Positions 33,770-44,981 of a stretch of DNA of 64,000 nucleotides are shown piece by piece (the first letter of the stretch is position 1; each line of letters begins with the position of its first letter). Position numbers and translations under genes: made by a program. The stretch is taken from NCBI GenBank assembly GCA_001687465.1, contig LVLI01000201.1, positions 62,001-126,000 of the forward strand. The letters are read 5' to 3'. This DNA comes from Halocafeteria seosinensis. Its lineage: Eukaryota; Sar; Bigyra; Bicosoecida. The notes under the pieces were generated by a model. The model worked only from the letters and a program-made list of their open reading frames with translations, had not been told where the DNA came from and made no database searches.

Positions 33770-34771
33770 TTATTCCTCGTGGGGTCTGCCGGCTGGTTCT
33801 TCTCTTCCTAGGACTCGTCCTTGACCAACGAAAGGCTGTCTCCCTGGTGCTGCCGGCGCTGCACCAGGTCTACCAACTCCGGCTGCACGTCCTCTATAAT
33901 GACTTGGTACTTCATCCAGCCAGTTTGCTCTGCGGTCATCCTTATGAAACATATAGAAATTATTAATATGAGTTGCTGGCCGTTCGAATCAACTTACAAA
34001 AATTCAGGTGTGTATAAAAGGCGCAGGCCTTTGGTTTGAGGAAGCACCTCTTGGAAGAAGTAGTATATGTGTCCTATAATAATCCCCATCAAATCAGGAG
34101 TGGGATCATTCCCAAGCAGTATGCCAACGACTAACATTACCCACGGCAAATAAAACCCTTGGAACTTGAACCCAAAGAATGACATCACCTGTCAATCCAC
34201 ACAAGGCATAGAACGTGTGGAAACCATTATGACAACAAAGTAAAATGCCGATTACGTACTGCATGTGGGTTTTTTCTGCTCCAAACATACACAATCGTGA
34301 ATATAAGCGAAGGTCCCAGGAATGCCACGCCCAAGGCCAAGTCTCCCAACTGCAAACCTTTCCATTCATTCCATGACATGCCATCACATCCCATACAAGA
34401 GACAAGGGGGCAATACGTACACAGAGAATAAGTCCACAAACGATCAGCATAAAGACATAATCGGCCTTATTCCCCGTTCCAGTGCCTCCTCCACTCGGAT
34501 AAGGGTCCCGTTCGAGGTTGCTGCTGTATTTATACAGGATATAACACTGAAATACGAAGGGTAGGCTGAATTTCCCGAGGAAGAAGAAGTTCGTCACCAG
34601 CCTCCAGATTTCAAACTTATGCCAGATGGCCGACCAAATGAGAGGAAGCACGTAAACATTGACCATTCCCAATGAAACAGCGCATGTGGTGGCCACGCAT
34701 CCCGTCAACAAAGTACGCGTGACGGGCGGTATGCTATAGTACCACTCCTGTGGCGTCGTGGGCTCCGCCAT
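33770..34771 (-). CDS. Derlin family ERAD membrane protein
   Basis: Four exons on the minus strand: 34771-34421, 34349-34260, 34188-33998 and 33929-33770. Introns are 68-71 nt and the product is 263 residues. The start MAEPTTPQEWYYSIPPVTR is typical, followed by IWRLVTNFFFLGKFS, the rhomboid-like WR motif, and transmembrane helices. The later PDLMGIIIGHIYYFFQEVLPQ block is a family signature. The C-terminus is Pro/Gly/Arg-rich and contains PFVGQGRVLG, which fits the SHP box that binds the p97/Cdc48 ATPase. The acceptor at 33930 was chosen because it alone keeps phase and yields this SHP box. The protein should help retrotranslocate misfolded proteins from the endoplasmic reticulum. No catalytic rhomboid residues are expected in Derlins. 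Confidence 0.95.
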
Positions 34772-35171
34772 CGTCTTACAAGCGCAAGAACACTACTACT
34801 ACCACCTTCGGAAACAAGAAACAAAAAAAAAAAAAAAGCTCCAATAATCCCTTTACAACACTTTCGTCTGCGTAAGAAGACGACTTCCAAGTTGAAGAAC
34901 TGAATGCAGCAATCTTTTCGTCTACTTTGGAAGACACGTGTTGTTGCTCGTATCGTGGCGAAGCAACAGTGGAGGGGCAGCGGTATGGAGTAAGTGCCTT
35001 GATACGAAGAAGTGTCATTCAGATGTAATGCGAACAAAGTGAAGATTTATTTGCATGAAGTGTAGAAAAGATAAGCCGATTGGGAACCAGCTACCAGTTA
35101 GTGGTAGACGAGAAGTTAAATCCGGTTTGGCAGTTGCAAGGATAACTTTTTTCCAAGAGTAGGTATGGAGT
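34772..35171. other. Spacer upstream of Derlin
   Basis: About 400 bases lie between the Derlin start and the stop of the next minus-strand gene. There is a 14-base A-run at about 34825. Small minus-strand frames overlap here, but none resembles a protein. It should contain the Derlin promoter. Confidence 0.45.
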
Positions 35172-38100
35172 CTACTGAAACGTTTTCACCAGTAGCGATA
35201 GCGTTGTTTGACGCGAATAATCTAAAGCACTCTTCACAATAGGTCTATCTTTCCATTCCTCAACAGCATTGTACACGGTCTCAGTTCCTGCGGGAGACTC
35301 CTGATAGCCTGGGACGTTTCTTGAAGAGTTCTCCTGCGGGTCAGTTTCAGCAGCGACCTCTTGCGTGTCAGTTTCAGCAGCGACATGTGGCTCCTCCGAA
35401 TTAGGGTGTGCAGCTCCGTTCGTTTCTCCAGCTGGGGATTGATCGTCGGTAACACCAGAAAAGGTCGGTTCGCCATTTGCTTGATTAGACCTATTAACTC
35501 CGGCATTGCCCGCTTCAGTGTCTGAATCCGTGGGCCCTTCTTGTTGCACTGGGGCAGTTGCGCTTTCGTCGAGGCTTTCCGTGGGCTGCATCGTCGATTG
35601 AACATTCATGTGTTGGTTATTATCACCGTTTCCATCGCCCAAAAAGCTGATAACGGAGAGCTGCGCAAGACGAGGTAAGTCACTGCCGTTAACCAGGCAA
35701 TACCAGTACAGCACAGTAGGGTAACTTACAATTTCATAAAATGTATCCAACATCTTTGGCGTTATCCATCTCCAACGGGATAATAGTCCACGAGACTTCA
35801 GCCACGCATCGATGATATTTCGGGGCACTGGCTTGAAAGCAATAGATGTTTCCTTCCTGCGAACCACTTCTCCTACTATGTGACATTAGCAGCATAATCC
35901 TTGACAGTATTACTTACTGTGGATTCATATCTTCATCGAACCTAGTGACCTTCTTAAGGTCTTTGTTGCTTTCCCAGACATCACTCCAGAATAGGTACCA
36001 CACCGCGGCGGAAGGGCTGGAGTAGATTTGCTGTATCTTACGATATAGAGCATCTAGATCCTCTCTGTGTCGTGCTGGCAACGATTTTACGTCGGGATCA
36101 GTTTCGCATTGAAAATATTTTTCTACCTCCTCGCGAGATGCTCGGTTGTTGTCGTATATATGGATCCAGAAAGCGGAACTCAGCAACCGTTCCGCGGCCT
36201 GTCTTCTCTCCAATAGCTGTTGCCGATACCCCTGCATCTTATTTTGCAGCTCCTCTAGTCGCTTTGGCAATACTGTGAATCGAATGGTCAATGCGAAGGG
36301 AGTGCAAAACTGATCGCATGTGATACACTGAAACGTGCAACCACTTACGCTCGCAGTTTGGTCGATTGTTGAAAAACTGCTTGAGGGCAGCACAGTCTTC
36401 GAACCTGAAAGCAATAAACAAACCGTTCCAAACGCTAAGATAAGACATCCTTAAGTGCATAAACCTGTATAAATACGTACTTATCATTGATACCGAGGTA
36501 CTGCCTATTGAAATGATCGGCATTGTGGAGCGTTTTCCTCTTGCCAGTGCGGGGAGCAGTACCTGAGAGCTTCATTCATCTGATAATATACGCCGGTACA
36601 CGTTAACACAATACATCGAATTTACCTGTTCCTTCCCCGTCATCCAGGAATAAATCAAATCTAAAGCCAGATTGCATCGGCAAGGCGGGATAATTTGTGC
36701 CGATCGACAAGTAGCCATAGTCGTACTTCATCAGAACAGTAATTGTACTATACACTGTTCGAGTTTGTGTGTTTCCTTGGCTGCAGAATCATGACTAAAT
36801 TGAAATAGAAGTGAAGATGTTTCAAATGAGCCACAAATACCTGTCTCTGTAAGTTTCCGTTCCGTCCTCAACCGTGAACGTTTCCCACCGTTCCAAATGG
36901 TAATGAATACGAGGACCGCACAAAGCCCGTAGCTTTTGCCGAACTGTTCTCCTCCGTTTGATTTCAGGTGTCGAATTTTGGTTTACAAGATCCTCAATTC
37001 GATCACTCCAAAGGAAAGTGTAGTCGTCACTGTCGTCATATACCATGACAGCGTGAAAAGGATATGCTATTGTATACAACTTCCCAAAGCAAGTGGAGCT
37101 TCCCAGTTGACCGGTGCTTGCTTTGCCGTAGTAATAAGCGTCTACCCCCTCCAGCTCTGTCATAATGAAATTCCGTGCACCCACAATATTTGGATTGTAA
37201 GTGTTTCTCCAATGCTCAAGATTTCGGTTCATTCCAACGTCCCTCGTTTTCCACTTAAGCGATTCTAGCCTGAGATATTGATACGTGCGGAATTCACTCG
37301 CCACCCTACTTCAGATCTCAAATAATATGCTGGGTACATACCTTTCCCACAGCTGTTCACCTTCCTCCTTCAATACGGAATCCCAAAACGGCTGCCAAAC
37401 ACGTTGTTTAATTTCGGACTGAATATCCCACTCAGGAACAGTTTTCTTGAAGGTGGACGATTTCTTCGTAGAACTGTTGGTGAACTGAAGGATACCGAAG
37501 ATTGACTTTACCGTGCTCCGAACGACTTGAATGTCCCACAGTACAGCAATAAGCATCACGAATAGATTCAGAGCATGGGCTGTGACAATGACATATCCCA
37601 TGATATCGCCATAGGCAAACGTGGAGACGAAGCTGCCTCCCACAGTGATAAGCGAGGTGAATAGCCCAGAGTAGTCCAAAAAATCCGCTGCAAGCCAAGA
37701 CGAGACTGCTGAAACATACACGGGAAGATTCGTCAGTTTACTTATACTTACAAACGGGATCAAGGAACGGCGCGCTAAAGAAGGAAAACAACCCCCAGAC
37801 TCCTAGAACGCACAAGTTCGAGATAGACTGGGTTCCTGGATGCTCATAGAGAACAATGGTAGGTACAACCAATGCCAGCTTAAAAAACATTTTCAACACT
37901 TGATAATAAGCCCATTTCCGTTCGTAACCGTCGTATCTGGGAATTTACAGTCCGTTGGATGAGAGTAGACCACATGTAGAAGGAGGCTTTGCACTCACAG
38001 AAACAAGTACGGGCAGTTTTGCTGATTTGGATCATTCTCGAGATCATCTCGATACCTGCCAGAAAGGAGCAAAGCAGATAACCACGGATATAGCCTCGAA

Positions 38101-39158
38101 TTCGTACGCTTCGCAGTGCATGAAGTCATACCTTGTGTTGTTGTAGTCTACTAGGTTGCCTTCGTTATCGTAGCACTTTGTAGGGTCCTCACGACTTCCG
38201 AAGGGTTTGTTCTTGTAGATGAGCCAGGTGCAGTATATAGGCAAACTGAGGGTATACAGTAAACCAATTAGTATTGCACCGGCAAAGACAGTATTATAAT
38301 ATTTCCACTGGGAGCAGCTGCAGTCTGAATAGTGAAGCGAGTTGTCTGCCAAAATATCTCTATCGTCCGTTCCGGCTTTAATCGCTTCAATGATACCGGG
38401 GCATCCGAGGCTGACGTCGGGACTTACAAAAACAATTGCCTGTAGGAACGTATACATCAAGCATGCTTATACATTTTGCTACAAAAGGAAAATCTACGGG
38501 AGAGCTTACTCGTATCATTCCCGGCGCGCAGCGAAATATCTGCGCCAGTTCTCTTGAGACAGGAAGATAGAGCAACGTGGCCAGTCGGAGACCCCACTTA
38601 ATAAAGCCTATTTTGTACTTCTTTTCCTCTTTTTGCTTGTTCCATTTCTGCACTTCGTGTCCCTGTAATATCAAATTTCCTTGTACGTACAATTTCGAAT
38701 TACAAAACTGACGAGACAATGGCTTACTTGTCGAATCTCATCCGGGTTGAGTTTCTTCGAAATGCACCATACAATGTTGAAAGCCAAAGTACAGATCAGT
38801 GCGAATGCGAGCAAAACGCCGACAACATAAATATGTGGTATCTTAGAATATACCATGTTAAAGTTCAGTGACACCTGCAGGAAGAAACCCCAGTGGAAGT
38901 TTGGCTGGAACTAACCTTGATGCAGCGGGATATATCACTCACCACTCCAAAAACATGGCCAAACACCTTTTTCGCTAAGGTTAAACCTTTACTCGCGATG
39001 GCCGAAAAAAAGAGCGAAATATTCTGCACAAAGTCCCGAACGATCTCCAGACGAGTGAAATCGACGCATTGCGTTTTCACTCGGCGGAGGCTCTGGGCCG
39101 TCTTTTGCGCCTCCTGATTCAGCAGGGGCTGTTTTACATCCCCGGATTCCGCGCTCAT
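35172..39158 (-). CDS. Polytopic membrane protein of unknown family (about 13 exons)
   Basis: Exons read on the minus strand as about 39158-38943, 38874-38728, 38662-38510, 38439-38132, 38055-37999, 37936-37752, 37708-37342, 37305-36841, about 36780-36628, then three or four pieces between 36565 and 35919, and a last one from about 35852 to 35172. Phases fit, giving about 1070 residues. The start is MSAESGDVKQPLLNQEAQ. Six or more hydrophobic helices follow, among them IYVVGVLLAFALICTLAFNI, VFAGAILIGLLYTLSLP, YYQVLKMFFKLALVV and the GYVIVTAHALNLFVMLIAV region. The YLPVSRELAQIFRC and DGYERKWAYY elements recur in large algal and protist membrane proteins with TRP-like layouts. A Cys-rich loop (CSCSQW, TKCYDN) and a Thr/Glu-rich C-terminal tail with VAAETD repeats complete it. 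Channel function is only an inference. Introns of 43 and 36 nt are unusually short. Confidence 0.7.
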
Positions 39159-40513
39159 TTTTATCGGTAGGGGGTATTACGCCCAGTGGGGGTCCAAAAT
39201 GACGTAAATGAGCGTGAATCGGCCTTCAGAAGCAGCTTGTTGTCCGGTGCGATTGGTGTGAAGTACTGGTTTAGACCAAACTTCTCGCGAGCTACAGTAT
39301 TCCTTTATACCAAGACAACCTGAACTATGCCAGACGATGGATAAGATACTTAACTTTGGTGCGGACGATTCCGGAGTGGAAAGAACAAGTAGTTTTGGAG
39401 TATAACGCACGCACTACACTACACGGATTGGGGGATCGAAATTCTGAAGCTGAAGAGGTCGCAAGTGCACTTCAGCTGTATCCTTCTCGTTACTGTTTCT
39501 TGTCGCAACTGTGTACAGTACAGTAATACCAGTAAACCGTACTGATTTCTGTCGCACGTCCTTATACACAGATTTGCACACCTGAAACGTTTACTTGGCC
39601 AGTTTTCGCCGTTACGACACCGACACTGCTTAATAAAGACTGCAAGAACCACTTACGGTACCGTTTACACGAAGATACTGCAATTCCAGTTTAGTAGCCC
39701 CAAAGAATACGAGCAGAGGTAGAAAGAATATTTTTGTCGCGTAATGGAAGACTTCACATGATTTCCATACAAATGCTACCCAGCCTGGGAACCTAGGCAA
39801 AGGATCTGGGCTGTTTTTACAAGGGAAATATCAAGGGGTTGTCGCCTTACGGGACAGAGTTCTAGGAGTTGACCCGCCTTATGCTGGGACATATTGTAAC
39901 GAACGTCTTGCCCGGGTTGACTGGGGGTTTGAGCTGGATCCTAGGTCCAGGAGTGATGGCGACTGAACGCCATGGAGGAGAAAACGAAAGAAGAACAGGA
40001 TCTTCCTGTATAGTGCAACGACGGTATGTGCCTAGCAGATATGCTGTTTGTTTACCGCTGAGTCTCCTGGATACAAAAAGATGATCCTCGTTGTAACATT
40101 TTTGTTGCGTTCCTGAACGAGACCCAGGACGTGTAGGCGAGTTAGTGGACGCTGATAGCATGCAGTGCTTGACGTATTGTATGATTTTATTTTATTCTCG
40201 AATGTGTCATATCAGTTCCATTGTCCGATACTGTTCATCCGTACCCCCCACGATCAATTCTACAGCCTATCCATCAAGGTAATCCGGAGGCGGTGTTTCA
40301 TTCGATTGTAGTTGCAAATATCGATCAGTCAGTAGTTGTCTCGTTTAGCGTACTAAGCGGTATCGGTGCCATTGCTGGTGGTCCAGTTGCTTCGCTCGAC
40401 AACTGCACTGCTAGGTGCACCTGGTGCAGTCACAGCGCGCGGCAGTGCAGTGCTTAACCTGGTACTGTTGAAGACAGTGATTCACAGGCAGTGTGGGATT
40501 GTTTTCTCCAGAA
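39159..40513. other. Gene-free spacer with one echo of a distant segment
   Basis: There is no convincing gene in about 1.35 kb. Around 39963-40015 a stretch reading RLNAMEEKTKEEQ resembles, in DNA and protein, the tail of an open fragment at 44440-44490 (RLNAIETEKTR). A GC-rich block near 40370-40460 is open in one frame without a start. The 5' end of the leucine-rich-repeat gene must lie near the right edge. Confidence 0.4.
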
Positions 40514-42370
40514 ATGCAGCATCTTGATGAAAGAGCAACCACATACTTGTCGACGATGTCCGAACCACGGAGAAATCCCTGTCATCTTCTCAAGGTCTAC
40601 TTGACATGGCTCCAAGATCACCAAGAACCAGGCCAAGCCTTGGATGCTGTGAGCGACTACTGGAGCTGTGCGGAAACTCCAAGCCCAGAGCAAGAACCTC
40701 TTTTCAAGGTTGCACATGTGATGGAGTGGCCACGATGCATTCCCAAACCAATTAAAACTGATGCTCAAGCGAAAGCGTTGGCCTTAACCAATCGAAATTT
40801 TAGTGGAACCGTCTATGTTCTGGAACCTCTGCGGAAAGAGTGGTTTCCAAATGGGGGGCAGGATCTTCTGACCGACGATGCTTTTTACAATTTGTCCATG
40901 GCGAGATCCATCGTTTTCGCAGGGTATTGTGGCACGGGTGTCACAGAGCATGCTTTCTCTCACTTAACTCGATTGACTAACTTGAGTTTACGGGGATGCC
41001 GAACAGCTGGAACACGTATCTTGACAAGAAGAACGACTGAACACTTACCGCAATTGCGAAGTCTAAACGTCAGTGCGATAGAAGAAGGAATTCTTTCAGA
41101 TGAATTCTTTTCTCCCCTAACAAATATAAAGCACCTGAAACTAATTCAATGCGAACAATGCAACTTGAGCAATTCTGCTTTTTTGCATTTGCGAAACTTG
41201 GAGAGTTTGGATATTTCCTGGAGCAATCAATTGGACATTTCGTCAACTGCCTTTTATCACATGGCTCATCTCACTTCATTGGACATGTCTGGTTGCAATC
41301 AAACTTCAATTAGCTCAAACATCTTCGCTTTCATGCCCAATTTGGTGCATCTAGACATATCTCAATGCAGCCAATCAAGCTTGCGCTCTGAAGACTTTGC
41401 TTACCTGAAGGATTTGACATCACTCCGTCTCTCCGGTTGCTCCGCTCCACAAATATCGGATGCAGGCTTCCGAGACTTGGTCAATTTACGGAGTCTAACA
41501 ATGCGTCACTGCTCTCAAACATCCTTAACGAGTGCCGCCTTTGAATCCTTAACGAATCTAACTTCATTAGATATAACTGGGTGTGACCAACGTACGATGG
41601 ATTCGACGACTTTTGTAGGTCTTCCTCTCATATATTTGAAGATGACTTCCTGCAAACAATTCGATGATGAAGCCTTTCGTCATTTACGAAGCTTGACGTA
41701 CTTGGACATGCAGCAGTGTTCGCAGCGAACCATAACTTCTGCTGCGTTTCATCATTTATCGAACCTGAGAACTCTACTAATGCACTACTGTAATCAGGAT
41801 GAAATACAGGGTGATGCGTTTTGCAATTTGTCAAATTTGCAATCCCTGTCTATGATGGAATGCTCAATTGCTCTTACAGACGCTTCTTTTCGTAACTTGT
41901 CGAATCTGACTTATTTGAATGTTGCGCATGCATGGGGTACTGTTCGTGACAGGGATTTCTGTAATTTCCCTCTCTTGCGTGTTCTAAACATCGAGGGGCT
42001 GACTAACTTGACAAACGAAGCTTTTCGCTGGCTCACGAATTTAACTTCTTTGAATATCAAGCATTGTCGATCGATAAACCTGACTTTACCTTCACCGATC
42101 ACAGGAGAAACGGAATTTAGGCGTGAGGTGACAGACACTCGTGGAATTGATGAGAAGGTATTTCAATATCTTCCATCATTGGTATCGCTTACCATCAATT
42201 TTAACATGCTGGCATTGATGAGTGAAAATGCCCTAGACTCATTGACCAGGTTGCCCAAGTTAATTATTCCCTGTTGCACAAGACGCGAAAGGAATCATTG
42301 TCCCCCGGGACTATCGAGGCTCGTACAGGGTACAAACGTAAGGCTCTGTGCGTGCAAACTTCCATGTTGA
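40514..42370 (+). CDS. Leucine-rich-repeat protein (Cys/Asn-ladder type)
   Basis: A single frame of 618 residues starts at the first ATG (40514). Residues 1-130 are unique, with a helical WLQDHQEPGQ segment that could be an F-box-like head, though I cannot confirm it. From about residue 140 to 560 it is built from roughly 15 repeats of 23-25 residues with consensus 'F.NLTNLTSLDISGCNQ.SI.S.A', for example HMAHLTSLDMSGCNQTSISS and NLRTLLMHYCNQDEIQGDAF. The Cys and Asn ladder is typical of cysteine-containing LRRs found in F-box-type proteins, and very similar repeats are abundant in giant viruses and amoebae. The role should be protein binding, possibly a ubiquitin-ligase adaptor. No signal peptide or membrane segment is seen, and there are no introns. 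Viral transfer is possible but unproven. Confidence 0.85.
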   Translation: MQHLDERATTYLSTMSEPRRNPCHLLKVYLTWLQDHQEPGQALDAVSDYWSCAETPSPEQEPLFKVAHVMEWPRCIPKPIKTDAQAKALALTNRNFSGTVYVLEPLRKEWFPNGGQDLLTDDAFYNLSMARSIVFAGYCGTGVTEHAFSHLTRLTNLSLRGCRTAGTRILTRRTTEHLPQLRSLNVSAIEEGILSDEFFSPLTNIKHLKLIQCEQCNLSNSAFLHLRNLESLDISWSNQLDISSTAFYHMAHLTSLDMSGCNQTSISSNIFAFMPNLVHLDISQCSQSSLRSEDFAYLKDLTSLRLSGCSAPQISDAGFRDLVNLRSLTMRHCSQTSLTSAAFESLTNLTSLDITGCDQRTMDSTTFVGLPLIYLKMTSCKQFDDEAFRHLRSLTYLDMQQCSQRTITSAAFHHLSNLRTLLMHYCNQDEIQGDAFCNLSNLQSLSMMECSIALTDASFRNLSNLTYLNVAHAWGTVRDRDFCNFPLLRVLNIEGLTNLTNEAFRWLTNLTSLNIKHCRSINLTLPSPITGETEFRREVTDTRGIDEKVFQYLPSLVSLTINFNMLALMSENALDSLTRLPKLIIPCCTRRERNHCPPGLSRLVQGTNVRLCACKLPC

Positions 42371-43156
42371 ACTTTCAGCACGGGGGCTCGCATAGCTTTA
42401 CTTTAAGATACACTTCAGGCTTACACCGGCATAAGAACTACCCCATTGTAAGATATAAAAGTGTGTATTGTGTGGCAACCACTCAAAATAATACGGGGAC
42501 ACATGTTAGTGGTGTGTATGTACAATGTTTGTATTGCTCCTACCAAAAGACGTGCAGGTTACAGGTTAAGCTGCGTTGTGACGGGTTGATGAAGAAGCAG
42601 TTTGGCAACAGAACGCGGTTATTGCCCCAATGTGCGTGCATTGACATGAAATCATGATGAAAATGTGAAGTTCATGGAAATCAGTGTAGCGCGAGTTCGA
42701 TTCGGCAAGTACCACCAGTAGGGTCTCATGAATAGCCGGAGCAGAGTCTGAAGAGAGGTAATACTGGTAGCACCCCCGCCATGTTCTTTTGCTATCTTCC
42801 GCACTGCACTGCAACGTCCAGCAGCAGTCGTGGTCGCGCACCATTCCTAAATAAGTCTTGTACTCTAATGGAGGCTTGGTATTTGACACAGACGGTTCTC
42901 CGAGTGCAATCTCCTGAATTCAATCAGACAGCGAAGCTGTATATGATGCAGAGGAAGCATTCACTCAAGCAGATGACAAGGTAGATATCAAGAGTCACAC
43001 AGAGTTATAGAGATCAATCCACATGATGCTGAGGCTGCGACTTTGCGCTTAGCGTGGTAGTCTATTGTGGCAACATTTAATAGGGTTGATACACGCATAC
43101 TTCACCGCGCTCAAGTTTATTTTTAGGTTACTAGAGCACGCATAAGGGTTGTAATC
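42371..43156. other. Gene-free spacer
   Basis: This is about 790 bases between the LRR gene and the TMEM69-like gene. The short frames on both strands show no protein signature. I see no repeat or RNA gene. Confidence 0.5.
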
Positions 43157-44042
43157 ATGCTTCGGAGTCATTATTGGACTCACCGACAGAGCCCTCTGGC
43201 AATCTTCACCAGGGGGGTGAAGACCCAGTTCCATCCTCTTCCTCGTGGAGGCTTCCCTCAGCGATTTTGCACCTCTTCCAGAGCTCGACAACAGCAGAAA
43301 AGGAGTCATAGTGGTAGTACACTTACGCCGTATGTTCTGGGAGGTGGAGGACTGATCCCATTCGCCTGGTTTTCAGCCGCAGCATGTAAGTGGTGGTGGT
43401 TCATGGAATCGTACCCGTGGAATTGGCATTACTCCTAATCCCACGTACTCGACGCAGGTGACAAAGACGTCCGAGAATGGAGCAAAAGTGTCTTGAAACC
43501 ATTGTATGGATTCACGGGGACCACAGATGACGTCATTAAGCTTTTTGAACCCAGATCTCCCGAGCAAGTATGTGAGATAGGAGAGCTGTGTGACATCAGC
43601 ACATGACATGGGCCCATCTAAGTTTATTTTTTCATATGAAATGCTGCTTTGCTACTCTCTGCAGTCGTGTGTTAAGCTTGCGTATTATGGAGCGTCGATC
43701 TTGTCGTTCATGGGAGCCATTCACTGGGGAACTGCCATGGTCAGCACAGCATGGTCAGCACGAAGTCGAGCATTGTCGTACGGAATCAGTACAATTCCTT
43801 CGTTAGTAGCGTGGGGCTCGCTGGCTTCGCTTGTTGGGGTCGAAGAGAGAAAACAAAATAATGAGGGCTGTCGATCAGCCTTGGTGGGGCAAGCTGTGGG
43901 TTTTGCTTCGGTATTCTGGTACGATCTCGTGACAATATCGAACGGCAAACTTCCTCGGTGGTATATTTCTCTGCGCATCCCTTTGACTCTGGGTGCCTTG
44001 GTTTCATTGACATTACCGGTATTGTCAGTGAAACCACAGTGA
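43157..44042 (+). CDS. TMEM69/DUF3429 family inner-membrane protein
   Basis: Exons 43157-43385, 43458-43567 and 43665-44042 (introns 72 and 97 nt) give 238 residues, close to the family length. The first 55 residues are Arg/Ser/Gln-rich and look like a mitochondrial presequence. Family features follow: TPYVLGGGGLIPFAW near the start of the first helix, then LAYYGASILSFMGAIHWGTAMV, the most conserved segment, and later helices (SYGISTIPSLVAWGSLASLVG, AVGFASVFWYDL, LRIPLTLGALVSLTLPVLSV). The biochemical role of DUF3429 proteins is not established. They are small multi-span proteins of bacteria and mitochondria. The splice phase is consistent at both joins. Confidence 0.85.
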
Positions 44043-44981
44043 ATCCAAGAAGGATCAGCGAGACGATTACGGTTGATGGTTTGCGCTGCTCGAGAGGGCG
44101 GGAGAAGCCTGTATGTAGCAAGACACTCTGTTGAGGACTTGAAATGCTTGTCGCCATCGGTTCGCTTCTAACGTACGGACCGGCATTGCCACTAAGATGA
44201 ACTTTGCAGCAGACTTGGTCGATTTGAAGGCTACCGTAGCACACTGAAACTTGCTGAACATCAGCTGAATGGAGTCCTACGAAAAAGCATTACCCCCATC
44301 TAAATCCAGACTCGGTTGAAATTCTCTGCTCTATGTGGGCAGCGACAGCAACGAGCAACATCCGCTATGTGCTGGCAAAGGCACCAGTGAGAATGCTCCT
44401 GGTGGTGGCAGTGAAAGAGGATTAGTAGAGTTACGGGCGCGGTTGAACGCCATTGAAACGGAGAAAACGAGAACGCATTTTGTTGCATAGTTCAATGATG
44501 GATGGACTTTGATGTTTACTCTCTAGAGATCCTGACCTTGTGGTATTGTAGCGTCTACACTGGAGCAACCCTTACAGGAAAACTATACCCGCTTCTTCAG
44601 GCAATTGCGTATAGCATTTTTAGTTGTCGTGGTAGTAGAAGCGGGGTGAAGAGTTCGCAATGTGAATATGATGCTACCGGTGTGTTAGTACAAGCCACAC
44701 GATTTACTTTTCTTGGATATATCCATACGACAACCTTTGCCGGGTTATGTTAGCACATACACACGAATAATTTTTTGCGAGGTTCTATTTACTGGTATTA
44801 TTCCGGACTCCGGAGTTATGTAATACAGCAAAAAATTCAAACGAAGCAACCTGTTACCGACAGGAAGCGAACAGTGTGGTACATCCGTTGATATTGTTGC
44901 AAACTACCTACCACCTAATGTTTCCACTCAGTAGGGTACTACCACAACTATATTGGCACAATAATAAATGAATGTGCCACG
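44043..44981. other. Spacer with an orphan open fragment
   Basis: A plus-strand frame without a start runs from about 44318 to 44490 and reads SNEQHPLCAGKGTSEN...LVELRARLNAIETEKTR, then stops. Its codon pattern and helical tail look like a terminal exon, but no partner exon is evident. Part of it is echoed at 39963-40015. The rest of the spacer (44500-44981) is AT-rich, with nothing recognised. Confidence 0.4.

Noticed and set aside
34705-35037. 110-codon minus-strand frame upstream of Derlin
   Set aside because: It overlaps the Derlin start in another frame and includes a translated homopolymer run; it is likely 5' leader.
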